Shown here in pieces: positions 37,487 to 46,481 of a DNA stretch of 55,639 nt; the first letter of the stretch is position 1; each line of letters starts with the position of its first letter. Origin of the DNA: Myxococcaceae bacterium (GTDB taxonomy: Bacteria; Myxococcota; Myxococcia; Myxococcales; Myxococcaceae); NCBI GenBank assembly GCA_019694575.1, contig JAIBBR010000014.1, positions 1 to 55,639 of the forward strand, read 5' to 3'. Position numbers and translations under genes: made by a program. The notes under the pieces are model-generated. The model did not search any database. It saw only the letters and a program-made list of their open reading frames with translations, and was not told the DNA's origin.

Positions 37487-38134
37487 ATGATCACCACCCT
37501 CATTGTTTCTGCCCTTTTGGCTGCAGAGGTTCGACTCGAAGACACGGTGCTGCCTTCGCCAGAGCGCTCGATGGGAGGCGTCGCTTCTCCTGCCGTGCTC
37601 CCAGCGGGAGCCGCTGCCGCGTATTTGTTGATGGGTGCCCCCGACGTCGCCGTGGGCTACCGCCAAGGCGTGCGCTTCTTCGAGGTCGAAGGCCGCGCCG
37701 GCATCGATTATTTCGATGCCTCATTCAGCGCCGACGCGATCGGCCGCTTCACGCTACACAAGAGTGCCTTCGCGCATTTTGCTGGTTATGGCGGCGTGGG
37801 CATCGTCGCCAACACCGGCGCCCGCTATTACAGCAAAGCGAACTTCGGCTACTTCGGCTTGCGGCCTCGACTGGGCTTTCTCTCTTCGCTCCAATTCACC
37901 GAGACCATCGCCGGTCTCTTTCAAGTCGACGTACCGTGGACCCTATCGGTTACCTCGGCCGGCAGCCGCTGGGTGCCTACGGCCGGAGCCGGTGCCGAAA
38001 TGCACCTGGGCGGACAGTGGACCGGCCTGGTCATGGGCAACATCGGCCTCGACGCAATCAAAGAACCGCTCGGCGTGACGCAATTTCGGCCCGCCTGGCA
38101 AATTCGCGTCGGCCTCGGTTACCGGCTGTTCTAA
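37487..38134 (+). CDS. Exported outer-membrane beta-barrel-like protein
   Basis: About 215 residues. A short signal peptide (MITTLIVSALLAAEV) is followed by alternating hydrophobic strands rich in Gly and aromatic residues (GYGGVGIVANTGARYY, FGYFGLRPRLGF and QIRVGLGYRLF at the C-terminus), ending in Phe, the usual last residue of outer-membrane barrels. A GTG at 37475 is an alternative start. Family not recognised. The stop overlaps the convergent gene by 4 nt. Confidence 0.65.
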   Translation: MITTLIVSALLAAEVRLEDTVLPSPERSMGGVASPAVLPAGAAAAYLLMGAPDVAVGYRQGVRFFEVEGRAGIDYFDASFSADAIGRFTLHKSAFAHFAGYGGVGIVANTGARYYSKANFGYFGLRPRLGFLSSLQFTETIAGLFQVDVPWTLSVTSAGSRWVPTAGAGAEMHLGGQWTGLVMGNIGLDAIKEPLGVTQFRPAWQIRVGLGYRLF

Positions 38135-38982
38135 AAAACACCCGACAGGAGCGGCACTCTGAAGCCCACTTGGTAGCCTGACGAAGTGCGTGTGGGTACC
38201 GCCGTGGGAGAAGGCACTCCGAGTGCCCACCTTTCGCCGTCGTAAATAAAAAGGCCGCTCGTCGCCTTGGGAGGCGCAAGGCGCAGGCTCTTGGTGAGGT
38301 TGATCACCGCCATTTGCACCAAAGGGGTGAACGCAATGGAGCCCACCAGCAAGACGAGCTCGCTGCCGAGCCCAACGGGTGAGCAGGTACCGCTCTGGTT
38401 GCACAGCTGCCCTTCGGGCAAACCACCGGTTAGAAAAAACACGCCCAGCACCAAGCTTTGCGCGGCGAGGCCCGAGAGCGCCGCCGGCCAACTTTCGCTG
38501 TCGTAATATTTGCTGCCATTCGCGAGCGAGAGCTGCGCTTGCGACACCGCGAGCGGCACCGTGCTGAAAAGCAGACAGAACACCACCGTGGCCGCGGTCG
38601 GATCAGGCCCCAACCCACCCGTGTAGATGAATGGCTTCACCAACAAATAATACGGCAACAGCGTTACCCCGGCCGCGGTGAGCATGCCAAAGAGAGACTC
38701 CGTCACCATCAACCCCACTTCAGGGCCTTGGGGCTGCGGTGCCAACCCGCCTTGCTGACCCGCGTAAGGGTAGCCACTGGGTTGCTTGCCGACCGGGTGC
38801 GCCGACGGTACATCTGGCAGAGGCATTGGCGGAGGCGGAGGTAACAGCCCAGGCTGTGACGGTGGGTAAACCGGCGAGGGCACCATGGGGGGAGCAGACC
38901 AACCTTGAGGGTTGATTGCCTGGGCGCTCGCCGCCGCGCTGATGAAACCGGCCACGATGGCGAAGAAACGACAAGGGCGCAT
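38131..38982 (-). CDS. Exported Pro-rich membrane protein of unknown function
   Basis: A 283-residue protein with a signal peptide (MRPCRFFAIVAGFISAAASAQA), a Pro-rich region (30-85, SQPGLLPPPPPMPLP), then hydrophobic segments (MLTAAGVTLLPYYLLV, TAATVVFCLLFSTVPLAV, SLVLGVFFLTGG and ELVLLVGSIAF) and a beta-like C-terminus ending SGYQVGFRVPLLSGVF. Two cysteines (CNQSGTC) could pair. The C-terminal Phe suggests outer-membrane association. Convergent with the barrel-like gene. No function assigned. Confidence 0.65.
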   Translation of the reverse strand: MRPCRFFAIVAGFISAAASAQAINPQGWSAPPMVPSPVYPPSQPGLLPPPPPMPLPDVPSAHPVGKQPSGYPYAGQQGGLAPQPQGPEVGLMVTESLFGMLTAAGVTLLPYYLLVKPFIYTGGLGPDPTAATVVFCLLFSTVPLAVSQAQLSLANGSKYYDSESWPAALSGLAAQSLVLGVFFLTGGLPEGQLCNQSGTCSPVGLGSELVLLVGSIAFTPLVQMAVINLTKSLRLAPPKATSGLFIYDGERWALGVPSPTAVPTRTSSGYQVGFRVPLLSGVF

Positions 38983-39032
38983 GGCGTTCCACGTTCTTTA
39001 CGGCGCTGGGCCAACGGCTTCGGGCAGCAGCG

Positions 39033-39419
39033 CTACGCGGCGGCCACCGCGTCGATTTCGACTCTAGCGCCTTTGGGCAAGGCTGCCACCGCCACCGTGG
39101 CGCGGGCCGGCGGCGCAATCGGAAAATAAGTGCCGTAGACCTCGTTCACCTTTGCAAAGTCGCCCATTTCGATCAGAAAAATGGTGCAACGCACCACGTG
39201 TTTGAGCTCAAGACCGGCGGCTTCAAGCACCGCTTTCAAGTTCTCCATCACTTGGGTCGTTTGACGGCCAACGTCGCCATCAACCAATTGCCCCGTCTGC
39301 GGATCTAAGGGAATTTGCCCCGACAAATAGACAGTACGCGTCGCTGTCACCGCGACCGCCTGCGAATATGGGCCAATGGCTGAAGGTGCTTGCAAACTGG
39401 TAACCACTTCGCGGTTCAT
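39033..39419 (-). CDS. ridA: RidA-family enamine/imine deaminase
   Basis: About 128 residues starting MNREVVTSLQAPSAIGPYSQ; AGGAGAG lies 8 nt upstream. RidA (YjgF/YER057c/UK114) trimers hydrolyse reactive 2-aminoacrylate and other imines formed by PLP enzymes. Signature segments are IGPYSQAV, VYLSGQIPLDPQTG, QTTQVMENLKAVLEAAG and PPARATVAVAALPKGARVEIDAVA, with the conserved Arg of the active site in PARATV. It starts 26 nt after the rel stop, so it is likely cotranscribed with rel. Confidence 0.95.
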   Translation of the reverse strand: MNREVVTSLQAPSAIGPYSQAVAVTATRTVYLSGQIPLDPQTGQLVDGDVGRQTTQVMENLKAVLEAAGLELKHVVRCTIFLIEMGDFAKVNEVYGTYFPIAPPARATVAVAALPKGARVEIDAVAAA

Positions 39420-39444
39420 CGAATGCACTCTCCTGGTTGGGCGG

Positions 39445-41691
39445 CTACACGCGTTCAACAGTGTAGACGCCCTGGAGCCGTTCGATAGTTCGAATCAAGT
39501 CGGTGAGCTGTTTTAGGTCTGAAATACCCACTTCGAAGGTGTTCACCGCGCGGTCGTCTCCGGTCGACCGGCAATTCGCCTGGCTGATATTCACGCCCTT
39601 CTTCGAGAAAGTATTGGAAATATCGGCCAGCAAACCGGGGCGATCGACGGTCAGCACACGCAAGGTCACCGGGCGCACGTAGTTGTTCGCCTTGTCCCAG
39701 CTGACGTCGACACGGCGATCGGGGTCAGTGGCCAGTGCTTTCTCGCAACCCGCGGTATGAACGGTGACCCCACGGCCACGGGTGATGAAACCGGCGATCG
39801 CGTCGCCCGGTACTGGGTTGCAACAGCGACCGAAGCGCACCAGCACTTCGTCGAGGCCTCCCACCATCACCCCTGAACGGCTGGGCCGGCCCACCAACTT
39901 GCGCGCCGCCTCGGTGACCTTGCCCAACCCAAAGTTATTGAGAATGCCACCCGCCGCGCCGGTGCCGTTGGTGTGCTGCTCTTTGGCGCTCTGTTCACGG
40001 GTCTCGGCGATCTTCTCGGCCGGCAACAGCTTCTCAATCAGCGCCGAGGGCACCACCTTGCCGTAGCCGACACCGACCATCAGGTCTTCTTCGGTGCGGT
40101 AACCGAATTCTTCCGCGGGCTTCTTTAACTCGCCGCCTTTGATCAACTTGTTCAAGTTGAGGCTGAACCGCTTGAGCTCTTTGTCGAGCAACTCGCGGCC
40201 CAGCTGCAGCCCCTTCTCGCGCTGCTGCAGCTTGATGAAAGCGCGAATTTTCTGCTGAGCACGGCTGGTTTTGACGAAGGTGAGCCAGTCTTTCGACGGG
40301 TGCGCCTGGGGGCTGGTGAGCACCTCGACGGTGTCGCCGTTCTTCAGCTTGTACCGCAGCGGCACGATCTTGCCGTTGATCTTCGAGCCCACGCACTTGC
40401 TGCCGACGTCAGAGTGAATCGCGTACGCAAAGTCGACCGGCGTGGCGCCGCGGGGCAGGCTCTTCACGTCACCTTTGGGCGTGAAGACAAAAACCTCGTC
40501 AGAAAAGAGGTCGACCTTCACCGTCTCTAAAAACTCTTTCGGGTCTTTGAGATCTTGCTGCCATTCCATCAACTGGCGAAGCCATGCGAACTTCTCGTCG
40601 TCTTTGCTGATGACGGTCTTGCCTTCTTTGTACGCCCAGTGCGCCGCGATGCCCTCTTCAGCGATGCGGTGCATCTCTTCGGTGCGAATCTGCACCTCGA
40701 TGCGTTCAGACTGCGGGCCAATCACCGTGGTGTGCAGCGACTGGTACATGTTCGGCTTCGGTATGGCGATGAAGTCTTTGAAGCGGCCGGGCACCGGTTT
40801 CCAGATGTTGTGAATGAGGCCCAGCGCCTCGTAGCAGTGGCCCAAACTGGGTACCACCACGCGAAAGGCGATCACATCGGGTACCTGATCGAACTCGATG
40901 CCCTGCGACTTCATCTTCTTGTGAATGCTGTAAAGGTGCTTGAAGCGCCCCGTCACCGCACCGGGAATGTTGCGCTCCTTCATCTTCGCCTCGATGAGGT
41001 GCACCACGTCAGAGATGTATTTTTCGCGCTCGCGTTTCTTACGGCCGACTTTTTCGGTGAGGTCGGCGAAGTCTTGCGGCTTCAAATATTTGAACGAAAG
41101 ATCTTCGAGCTCGGTCTTCACCCAGCTGATGCCCAGACGGTTGGCGAGCGGCGCGTAAATGTCGAGCGTTTCTTGCGCGATGCGGGCCTGCTTCTCTTCT
41201 TTCATGTGATCAAGCGTGCGCATGTTGTGCGTGCGGTCGGCCAGCTTGACCAAGATGACGCGAATGTCTTGCGCCATAGCGACGATCATCTTGCGAAAAT
41301 TTTCGGCCTGCTTCTCTTCTTGGCTCATCGACGCGGCGGCCGAGAACTTCGAGAGCTTCGTTACGCCATCGACAATGCCCGCGATCTCTTCGCCGAACAG
41401 CTCACGCACTTCTTCGGGCGTGGCCAACGTGTCTTCAATGGTGTCGTGGAGCAGCCCCGAAACGATCGACGCTTCATCGAGCTTGAGCTGAGCGAGAATA
41501 CCCGCTACTTCGAGCGGGTGAATCAGGTAGGGCTCACCCGACTTGCGAATCTGCCCCTGGTGAACTTTCGCAGAGTAGACGTAAGCCTTCTTGATGATGT
41601 CGAGGTCAGGGTCCGGGTGGTAGGCGGCCACCTGGGTAAGAATGTCGTTCAAACGGATCAAGACAGTTGAATCGTAACCATCCCACTGCAT
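39445..41691 (-). CDS. rel: Bifunctional (p)ppGpp synthetase/hydrolase (Rel/SpoT)
   Basis: A 748-residue long RSH protein. It holds an HD hydrolase domain (about 30-190; LLHDTIED at 80-87), a RelA-type synthetase domain (about 240-350; GRFKHLYSIHKKM, VPDVIAFRVVV), TGS (about 400-460; VFTPKGDVKSLPRGATPVDFAYAIH), a Cys-containing zinc-finger/helical region with LVRFGRCCNPVPGD, and a C-terminal ACT domain. The intact HDTIED indicates hydrolase competence. It makes and degrades the stringent-response alarmone. It is divergent from the zinc-ribbon FHA gene across 81 bp and followed by ridA. Confidence 0.95.
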   Translation of the reverse strand: MQWDGYDSTVLIRLNDILTQVAAYHPDPDLDIIKKAYVYSAKVHQGQIRKSGEPYLIHPLEVAGILAQLKLDEASIVSGLLHDTIEDTLATPEEVRELFGEEIAGIVDGVTKLSKFSAAASMSQEEKQAENFRKMIVAMAQDIRVILVKLADRTHNMRTLDHMKEEKQARIAQETLDIYAPLANRLGISWVKTELEDLSFKYLKPQDFADLTEKVGRKKREREKYISDVVHLIEAKMKERNIPGAVTGRFKHLYSIHKKMKSQGIEFDQVPDVIAFRVVVPSLGHCYEALGLIHNIWKPVPGRFKDFIAIPKPNMYQSLHTTVIGPQSERIEVQIRTEEMHRIAEEGIAAHWAYKEGKTVISKDDEKFAWLRQLMEWQQDLKDPKEFLETVKVDLFSDEVFVFTPKGDVKSLPRGATPVDFAYAIHSDVGSKCVGSKINGKIVPLRYKLKNGDTVEVLTSPQAHPSKDWLTFVKTSRAQQKIRAFIKLQQREKGLQLGRELLDKELKRFSLNLNKLIKGGELKKPAEEFGYRTEEDLMVGVGYGKVVPSALIEKLLPAEKIAETREQSAKEQHTNGTGAAGGILNNFGLGKVTEAARKLVGRPSRSGVMVGGLDEVLVRFGRCCNPVPGDAIAGFITRGRGVTVHTAGCEKALATDPDRRVDVSWDKANNYVRPVTLRVLTVDRPGLLADISNTFSKKGVNISQANCRSTGDDRAVNTFEVGISDLKQLTDLIRTIERLQGVYTVERV

Positions 41692-41772
41692 GTGGGCAAT
41701 CGCTGCGGCGCGTTATGATTTCGGGGTAATGCTTGCCTAACCGACGGTCTTCGTTGACTATCTCGGCCGTCA

Positions 41773-42735
41773 ATGTCTGCCCTTCTGCTTTCGAACCTCG
41801 GCGTCGTTTGTCCCTCGTGCGACTTCTTGAACGTGGTCGGCGCAACCACCTGTATGGCGTGCAATGCACCCATCACCGACACTGCGGCGGCCAAGGCTGT
41901 CCCGAAGACACAGACCCCACCACCCGCTGAAGCTTCGGTTCCTCCCAACGCGAAACGGCCGCTCGAAGAACCGGCGCCAATGCCGCGTGCCGCCACCCCT
42001 CCGCCACAGCCCAAAGCAGCCACCGCGCCCGCGAAACCTGCAGGTCCATTTCCTTCGTCGCAGACGCCTCCGCCGCAAGCACAAGGCGCCGCTGGCCCTA
42101 AATTCGGCCTCAGCGTGTTGGCGGGCCCCGCACGCGGACAACGGTTTCGTCTCGGCAACAACGGAGCACAGCTCGGGCGCAGCAAGGGCGTGATTCTTTT
42201 TCCCGACGATCCCTTCATTTCACCGCTGCATGCCACGTTCAGCGTCAAAGACGGCAAGCTCACGGTACGAGACGACAACAGCACGTCAGGCGTCTTCGTC
42301 AATGTGCAGGGCCAAGAGCCGCTGGCACCCAACAGCTACTTCTGCGCCGGCATTCGGTTGATGCGGTACATCGGGCCGCTCGATGCGGCGCCTCCGTTTC
42401 AGGTGGGTAAGCTTACGGTCTACGGCGCTCCGGTGCCGGCCAACACCACCTATTACGCGCTCGAAGAAGTGCTGCTCGGCAGCCGACCGGGCCGGGTGGT
42501 GGTGAGCGCGGGTCCCAACCTGAGCGTGGGTCAAGGCAAGTGCGACTTCTCATTTCCCGATGACGAAGCGTTGGCACCCCGCCACGCCGAAATTTCTGTG
42601 GCGCCAGGTAACGCTACCCTGCGCGATCATTCTGGTGGCTTGGGCACCTTCATTCGGGTGGTGGGCGAGCGCACACTGAAAGCGGGAGACAAGCTGCGCG
42701 TCGGCCAACAGACGCTGCAAGTCGAAGCGCTGTAA
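41773..42735 (+). CDS. Zinc-ribbon protein with two FHA domains
   Basis: A 320-residue protein. The N-terminus has a zinc ribbon (CPSCDFLNVVGATTCMAC, two CxxC knuckles), then a 75-residue Pro/Ala-rich linker and two FHA domains. FHA1 is about 110-205 (LGRSKGVILFPDDPFISPLH, STSGVFVN) and FHA2 about 225-320 (SVGQGKCDFSFPDDEALAPRHAEI split by a loop, GLGTFIRV). FHA domains bind phosphothreonine. It lies tail to tail with the adjacent Ser/Thr kinase gene, suggesting a kinase-reader module. FHA2 lacks the canonical SxxH Asn set, so its binding is less certain. Confidence 0.85.
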   Translation: MSALLLSNLGVVCPSCDFLNVVGATTCMACNAPITDTAAAKAVPKTQTPPPAEASVPPNAKRPLEEPAPMPRAATPPPQPKAATAPAKPAGPFPSSQTPPPQAQGAAGPKFGLSVLAGPARGQRFRLGNNGAQLGRSKGVILFPDDPFISPLHATFSVKDGKLTVRDDNSTSGVFVNVQGQEPLAPNSYFCAGIRLMRYIGPLDAAPPFQVGKLTVYGAPVPANTTYYALEEVLLGSRPGRVVVSAGPNLSVGQGKCDFSFPDDEALAPRHAEISVAPGNATLRDHSGGLGTFIRVVGERTLKAGDKLRVGQQTLQVEAL

Positions 42736-42752
42736 GCACATTCGTTTTTTTT

Positions 42753-44336
42753 CTAATTGCCACCCAGCACGGCGCGAATATACGGCGCGGCCTTCGACTC
42801 GGCGTTCTCTTTCAAATGCCGGTTCCACCAACGCTGAGCGTCTTTGAGCTTGTCACGCTGAAATTGCAGCTCGCCCAACTTGAGCGCCAACCCTGCCGTG
42901 GGGTTCTTCACGAAAGCATCTTGATACTTGGTGACTGCGGCATCGTATTGCCCCTTGGCCCAAGCCGCGTCAGCCGCTGTTTCGAGCGCCGCTGAGCCCA
43001 CGGCGTCGCGCCGCTCGACGGGAATTTCAGCTTCGGGCAATTTATCGAGCGCGATCTCGAGCGGAGCCCCCTCGTCAGCCAAAGGACCTTCGGCGTGCGC
43101 ACCGCCTCGCGAAGAGCCCCACTGCTGCGAAAGATATGTACCCGCGAGCACCAGCGCCACCGCCACCAGCGCGAGGGTCACCACCTTGAGTGCCATGCCG
43201 CTGCCGGCAGCACCCGTGGGGTTGGGCGCAGTGACTTCAGGCACGATGTTTTTGTCGGTGTCGACCACCACGGGCTTTTTGCCCATGCGCTGAATCACGT
43301 CAGGGTCAAAGCTCTCGGTTTGATCACCCATCAGCCCCGGCGCCAGAGGTCGGCCGTGGGTAATGCGCGTGTCTTCTTGCTCCAACGAATTGGCCATTGC
43401 CGAGGGCGTGGCACGTTGACGGGCGGGCGCGGCGCGGCGCTCTTTTTCAATCGCCAGTAACTCAGCGCGAAATGCTTCGGCGGTCTGCGGGCGCTCTTCA
43501 GGCACCTTCGACATCGCCCGCATGATCAGCCGTTCCATCGCGGGAGAGATTTTGGCGTCGGGCCGTTTCTTGGTGGGAGGCAGTGGCTGCTCTACCAAGT
43601 GCTTGGTGGCAAACCCAATCGCCGATTCTGACTCAAACGGCAGCACACCCGACACGAGCTGATACAAAATCACGCCCACCGCGTAGAGATCGCTTCGGTG
43701 ATCAATCTTCGCCCCACGCGCCTGCTCGGGCGACATGTATTCTGGGGTGCCGCACACGAAGCCGGCCTTGGTAAGCGCCGGGCCTTCTTCAGTGGTGTCG
43801 TCTTGAATTTTGGCGATGCCAAAGTCGAGCACCTTCACAAAATCAGGGTCGCCACGGCGCTGCTCGACCATGATGTTTTCGGGCTTCAAGTCGCGGTGAA
43901 TGACCCCCGCGCTGTGGGCATCGGCCAGAGCCGAGAGCACCTGGCTGATAATCTTTGCTACCCGCGCTTCGGGCAACGGCCACTCACGCGACAGAATGTG
44001 GTGCAGGTCTTTGCCATGCACATATTCCATCGCAATGTACATCGCGCCGTCTTCAGCCTGGCCGAAGTCGAGAATGCTGATCGAATTGGGGTGATTCAGC
44101 CGACTGGCTGCCTTGGCCTCGCGTTGAAAGCGGGCCACGGTGCGATCGTCTGACAGCAAGTCAGGCCGTAGCACCTTCAACACCACTGGCTTGTCGAGCA
44201 TCAACTGGGTGGCTTTGTAAACCTTGCCCATGCCGCCTTCGCCGATTTGCTGTTCGACGCGGTATTTGCCAGCGACGGTCTTGCCAGTCGGGTTTTCGTC
44301 GGGTGCGGGCACGGAAGTAGCCTGGAATTTTTTCAC
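42753..44336 (-). CDS. Membrane-anchored Ser/Thr protein kinase with C-terminal TPR-like region
   Basis: A 527-residue protein. The Hanks-type kinase domain (about 22-285) has IGEGGMGKVYKA, VVLKVLRPD, catalytic HRDLKPEN, LDFGIA and GTPEYMSPEQA. A linker and one TM helix (about 379-403, VVTLALVAVALVLAGTYL) precede an extracytoplasmic tail with a TPR-like repeat (AWAKGQYDAAVTKYQDAFVKNP, LKLGELQFQRDKLKDAQRWW). Both neighbours carry two FHA domains each: 41773 (convergent) and 44381 (divergent, 44 bp away). They are strong candidates for phospho-dependent partners. Confidence 0.93.
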   Translation of the reverse strand: MKKFQATSVPAPDENPTGKTVAGKYRVEQQIGEGGMGKVYKATQLMLDKPVVLKVLRPDLLSDDRTVARFQREAKAASRLNHPNSISILDFGQAEDGAMYIAMEYVHGKDLHHILSREWPLPEARVAKIISQVLSALADAHSAGVIHRDLKPENIMVEQRRGDPDFVKVLDFGIAKIQDDTTEEGPALTKAGFVCGTPEYMSPEQARGAKIDHRSDLYAVGVILYQLVSGVLPFESESAIGFATKHLVEQPLPPTKKRPDAKISPAMERLIMRAMSKVPEERPQTAEAFRAELLAIEKERRAAPARQRATPSAMANSLEQEDTRITHGRPLAPGLMGDQTESFDPDVIQRMGKKPVVVDTDKNIVPEVTAPNPTGAAGSGMALKVVTLALVAVALVLAGTYLSQQWGSSRGGAHAEGPLADEGAPLEIALDKLPEAEIPVERRDAVGSAALETAADAAWAKGQYDAAVTKYQDAFVKNPTAGLALKLGELQFQRDKLKDAQRWWNRHLKENAESKAAPYIRAVLGGN

Positions 44337-44380
44337 CTTTGAATGAACTTCGCCACTCTTCGCTTGCTATAACCCGCACT

Positions 44381-45028
44381 ATGTCTGCTCAAGGTCAGCG
44401 CCCCCGGGTCGCAATTCGCGTCGTTCGTGCCGATGGTGGTCCCGAAGCTTTGATTCCCATGCGGGGAGACGTACTGCTCGCTGGCCGTCAAGGCGACCTG
44501 GCTCTGCCCGATGATCCCTTCGTCGCCGAAACACAAGTGCGCTTCTTCTTTTCGGGTGCACGGCTGGCGATTGAAGACGTGGGCGGTGGCAACGGTGTCT
44601 TCACCCGCCTGCGCTCTGAGCGTGAAATGTCGACCGGTGGCGAGCTGCGCGTCGGTCGTCAGCGCTTGGTGCTAGAGCCGATTCCCGCGCTGGCCCCAGC
44701 GGCCGATGGCGCCACCGCCTGGGGTTCACCTGACGCGGGCTACCGTTTTCGCATGCTCTCGCTGCTCGAAGGCGGCATTCGCGGCGCGGCGTTTCCCCTC
44801 AAAGATGGCGACAACACCGTTGGTCGCGAAACAGGCGACGTCACCTTCCCCGGCGATGGCTTCGTGTCGGGCCGTCACGCCACCCTGCACGTCGCGCATG
44901 ATCGCTTGCTGGTGAAAGACCTGGGCTCTTCGAACGGCACCTTCTTGCGCTTGGGCGCACCCGCGTTCGTCGAGAACGGCGACCAATTTCTGATCGGCCG
45001 TCAGCTCGTGCGCATTGAAATGACGTAA
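44381..45028 (+). CDS. Double FHA-domain protein
   Basis: About 215 residues starting MSAQGQRPRVAIRVV; the frame extends 14 codons upstream into the kinase intergenic region. FHA1 (about 5-105) is degenerate (LAGRQGDLALPDDPFVAETQ, lacking the Ser-His pair). FHA2 (about 115-215) is canonical: VGRETGDVTFPGDGFVSGRH with SSNGTFLRL, the phosphothreonine-binding arrangement. It is divergent from the adjacent Ser/Thr kinase, with start codons about 44 bp apart, so coregulation is likely. Soluble, no other domain. Confidence 0.88.
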   Translation: MSAQGQRPRVAIRVVRADGGPEALIPMRGDVLLAGRQGDLALPDDPFVAETQVRFFFSGARLAIEDVGGGNGVFTRLRSEREMSTGGELRVGRQRLVLEPIPALAPAADGATAWGSPDAGYRFRMLSLLEGGIRGAAFPLKDGDNTVGRETGDVTFPGDGFVSGRHATLHVAHDRLLVKDLGSSNGTFLRLGAPAFVENGDQFLIGRQLVRIEMT

Positions 45029-45040
45029 CTGCTGCGCCGG

Positions 45041-45066
45041 GGAGCCTCCTTTTTTCAGAAGGCTCC
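45041..45066. terminator. Hairpin between convergent FHA and DksA-like genes
   Basis: GGAGCCT pairs with AGGCTCC across a 12-nt loop containing TTTTTT. No T-run follows the stem on either strand, so this is only a candidate bidirectional terminator. Confidence 0.4.
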
Positions 45067-45084
45067 GCGCCTGGCGATACCGCC

Positions 45085-45447
45085 TTAGCCGTACGACTTT
45101 TCTTTCTTTTCCTGCTCTTCTTTGCAGCGAATACAAAGCGTGGTCACCGGCCGCGCTTCTAAGCGCTTCACGGCGATCGGCTCTTCGCAGCGCTCACACA
45201 CACCGAAGGTACCGTCATCGATGCGGGCCAAAGCCTTCTCGATCTTCTTGAGCAAGAAACGCTCACGGTCACGGAGCCGAAACTCGAGCCCGTGCGCATA
45301 CTCGCTCGAGGCTTGATCGATCTCGTCGGGGAGATCATCAGTGTCGAAGTTCGAGTCTTCCATCAGCGTCTTTCTGGCGCTTTGGAGCAGGTCTCGCTTA
45401 CTCTCTTCGAGCATTACCTTGAATCGCTTCTGATCTTTGGCGTTCAT
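45085..45447 (-). CDS. dksA: DksA/TraR-family zinc-finger transcription factor
   Basis: A 120-residue protein. The N-terminal coiled coil (residues 1-75) is followed by a four-cysteine zinc finger, GVCERCEEPI and TTLCIRCKEEQEK, the DksA signature. DksA family proteins enter the RNA polymerase secondary channel and, with (p)ppGpp, reprogram transcription. The coiled-coil tip has FDTDDLPDEIDQASSE, where the usual DxxDxA motif of DksA reads DEIDQAS, consistent with a functional tip. Rel lies 4 kb away. It could be a DksA paralogue rather than the main one. Confidence 0.9.
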   Translation of the reverse strand: MNAKDQKRFKVMLEESKRDLLQSARKTLMEDSNFDTDDLPDEIDQASSEYAHGLEFRLRDRERFLLKKIEKALARIDDGTFGVCERCEEPIAVKRLEARPVTTLCIRCKEEQEKKEKSYG

Positions 45448-45544
45448 TTGGCCTGGCCCCTTTCGAAAAACGGCCCGTTAGCTTTATGCAGTGGACCCTG
45501 CCCTGTCAAGATGAGACTGTGTAAGATATTGAAAAGGTTCATCT

Positions 45545-46426
45545 ATGTCTGACTCTGCGAAGTTTGACCGCGAGTTCTTGCGCTCTGCGTTGCAGTTGGC
45601 TGCCAAGAGTGAGGTCGATCATCTGCTGTATATCGGTGACACCCCTATCGAGCCAGCTGATTTACGCGGCCGCAGCTGCCGCAAGAAGCTGATTTACGCA
45701 GTCACTTCAGAGCAGATCGCTTCTGAGTTCGCGGCCAACAAAGAAAAAGCGTTGGTGATTCCCGGTTACGACTACTCGCGTGTCGAACGGGTGAAGGTGG
45801 CCATGGTGTCAGCGCTGGCGCAAGGAGCGTTCAAAGAAGGCGACCTGGTGCTCTGTCTCACGGGCCGCATGGGCCGGCAAGTCGACACCATGATGCAAAT
45901 GCGCATTGGCAGCTCACTCGACGATCGCGTGGCGATCGAAGGCGTGAAGCTGGGCGACGAATTCAATTCACAGGTGATCGACGCGCTCATTCAATTGGCG
46001 TTGGAAATCGGCCAAGACGGTTTCGAAGGCCACCCCATTGGCACCATCATCGCGATTGGCGATCACAACAGCGTGCTCGAAAAGAGCCGGCAAATGACGA
46101 TCAACCCGTTTCAGGGTCTGTCAGAGGCAGAGCGCAACGTGCTCGACCCGCGCATTCGTGAAGCAGTGAAGAACTTTTCGGTGCTCGACGGCGCGTTCAT
46201 CATTCGCGAAGACGGCGTGGTGCTCGCGGCCGGTCGGTACCTCTCGGCATCTGACGATGAAGTGAAGATTCCCCTCGGGTTGGGGGCACGCCATGCGGCC
46301 GCGGCCGGCATCACCGCGGGCACGCGCTGCATCGCCATGGTGGTGAGCCAGACTTCGGGAGCAGTGCGCCTGTTCAAAGACGGCAACATCGTGCTCGAGC
46401 TCCACCAGACCGCGCGTCGCACTTAG
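45545..46426 (+). CDS. Diadenylate cyclase (DisA_N domain, CdaZ-like architecture)
   Basis: A 293-residue protein. The N-terminal part (about 20-120, LLYIGDTPIEPADLRGR and LVLCLTGRMGRQVDTM) resembles the pyruvate-kinase C-terminal-like domain seen in CdaZ-type enzymes. The C-terminal DAC domain has the DGA motif (D215 in LDGAFIIREDGVVLAAGRY) and GARHAAAAG (R249 H250), equivalent to the RHRAA motif with Arg251 changed to Ala. DACs condense two ATP into c-di-AMP, which controls osmolyte transport and cell-wall homeostasis. Soluble with no TM segment, unlike CdaA. Monocistronic, divergent from dksA. Confidence 0.87.
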   Translation: MSDSAKFDREFLRSALQLAAKSEVDHLLYIGDTPIEPADLRGRSCRKKLIYAVTSEQIASEFAANKEKALVIPGYDYSRVERVKVAMVSALAQGAFKEGDLVLCLTGRMGRQVDTMMQMRIGSSLDDRVAIEGVKLGDEFNSQVIDALIQLALEIGQDGFEGHPIGTIIAIGDHNSVLEKSRQMTINPFQGLSEAERNVLDPRIREAVKNFSVLDGAFIIREDGVVLAAGRYLSASDDEVKIPLGLGARHAAAAGITAGTRCIAMVVSQTSGAVRLFKDGNIVLELHQTARRT

Positions 46427-46481
46427 ACCTACTCCCTGAAAAGCTTCACGAGGTCACGCGAGCGGCGTATGAAGCACCGTC

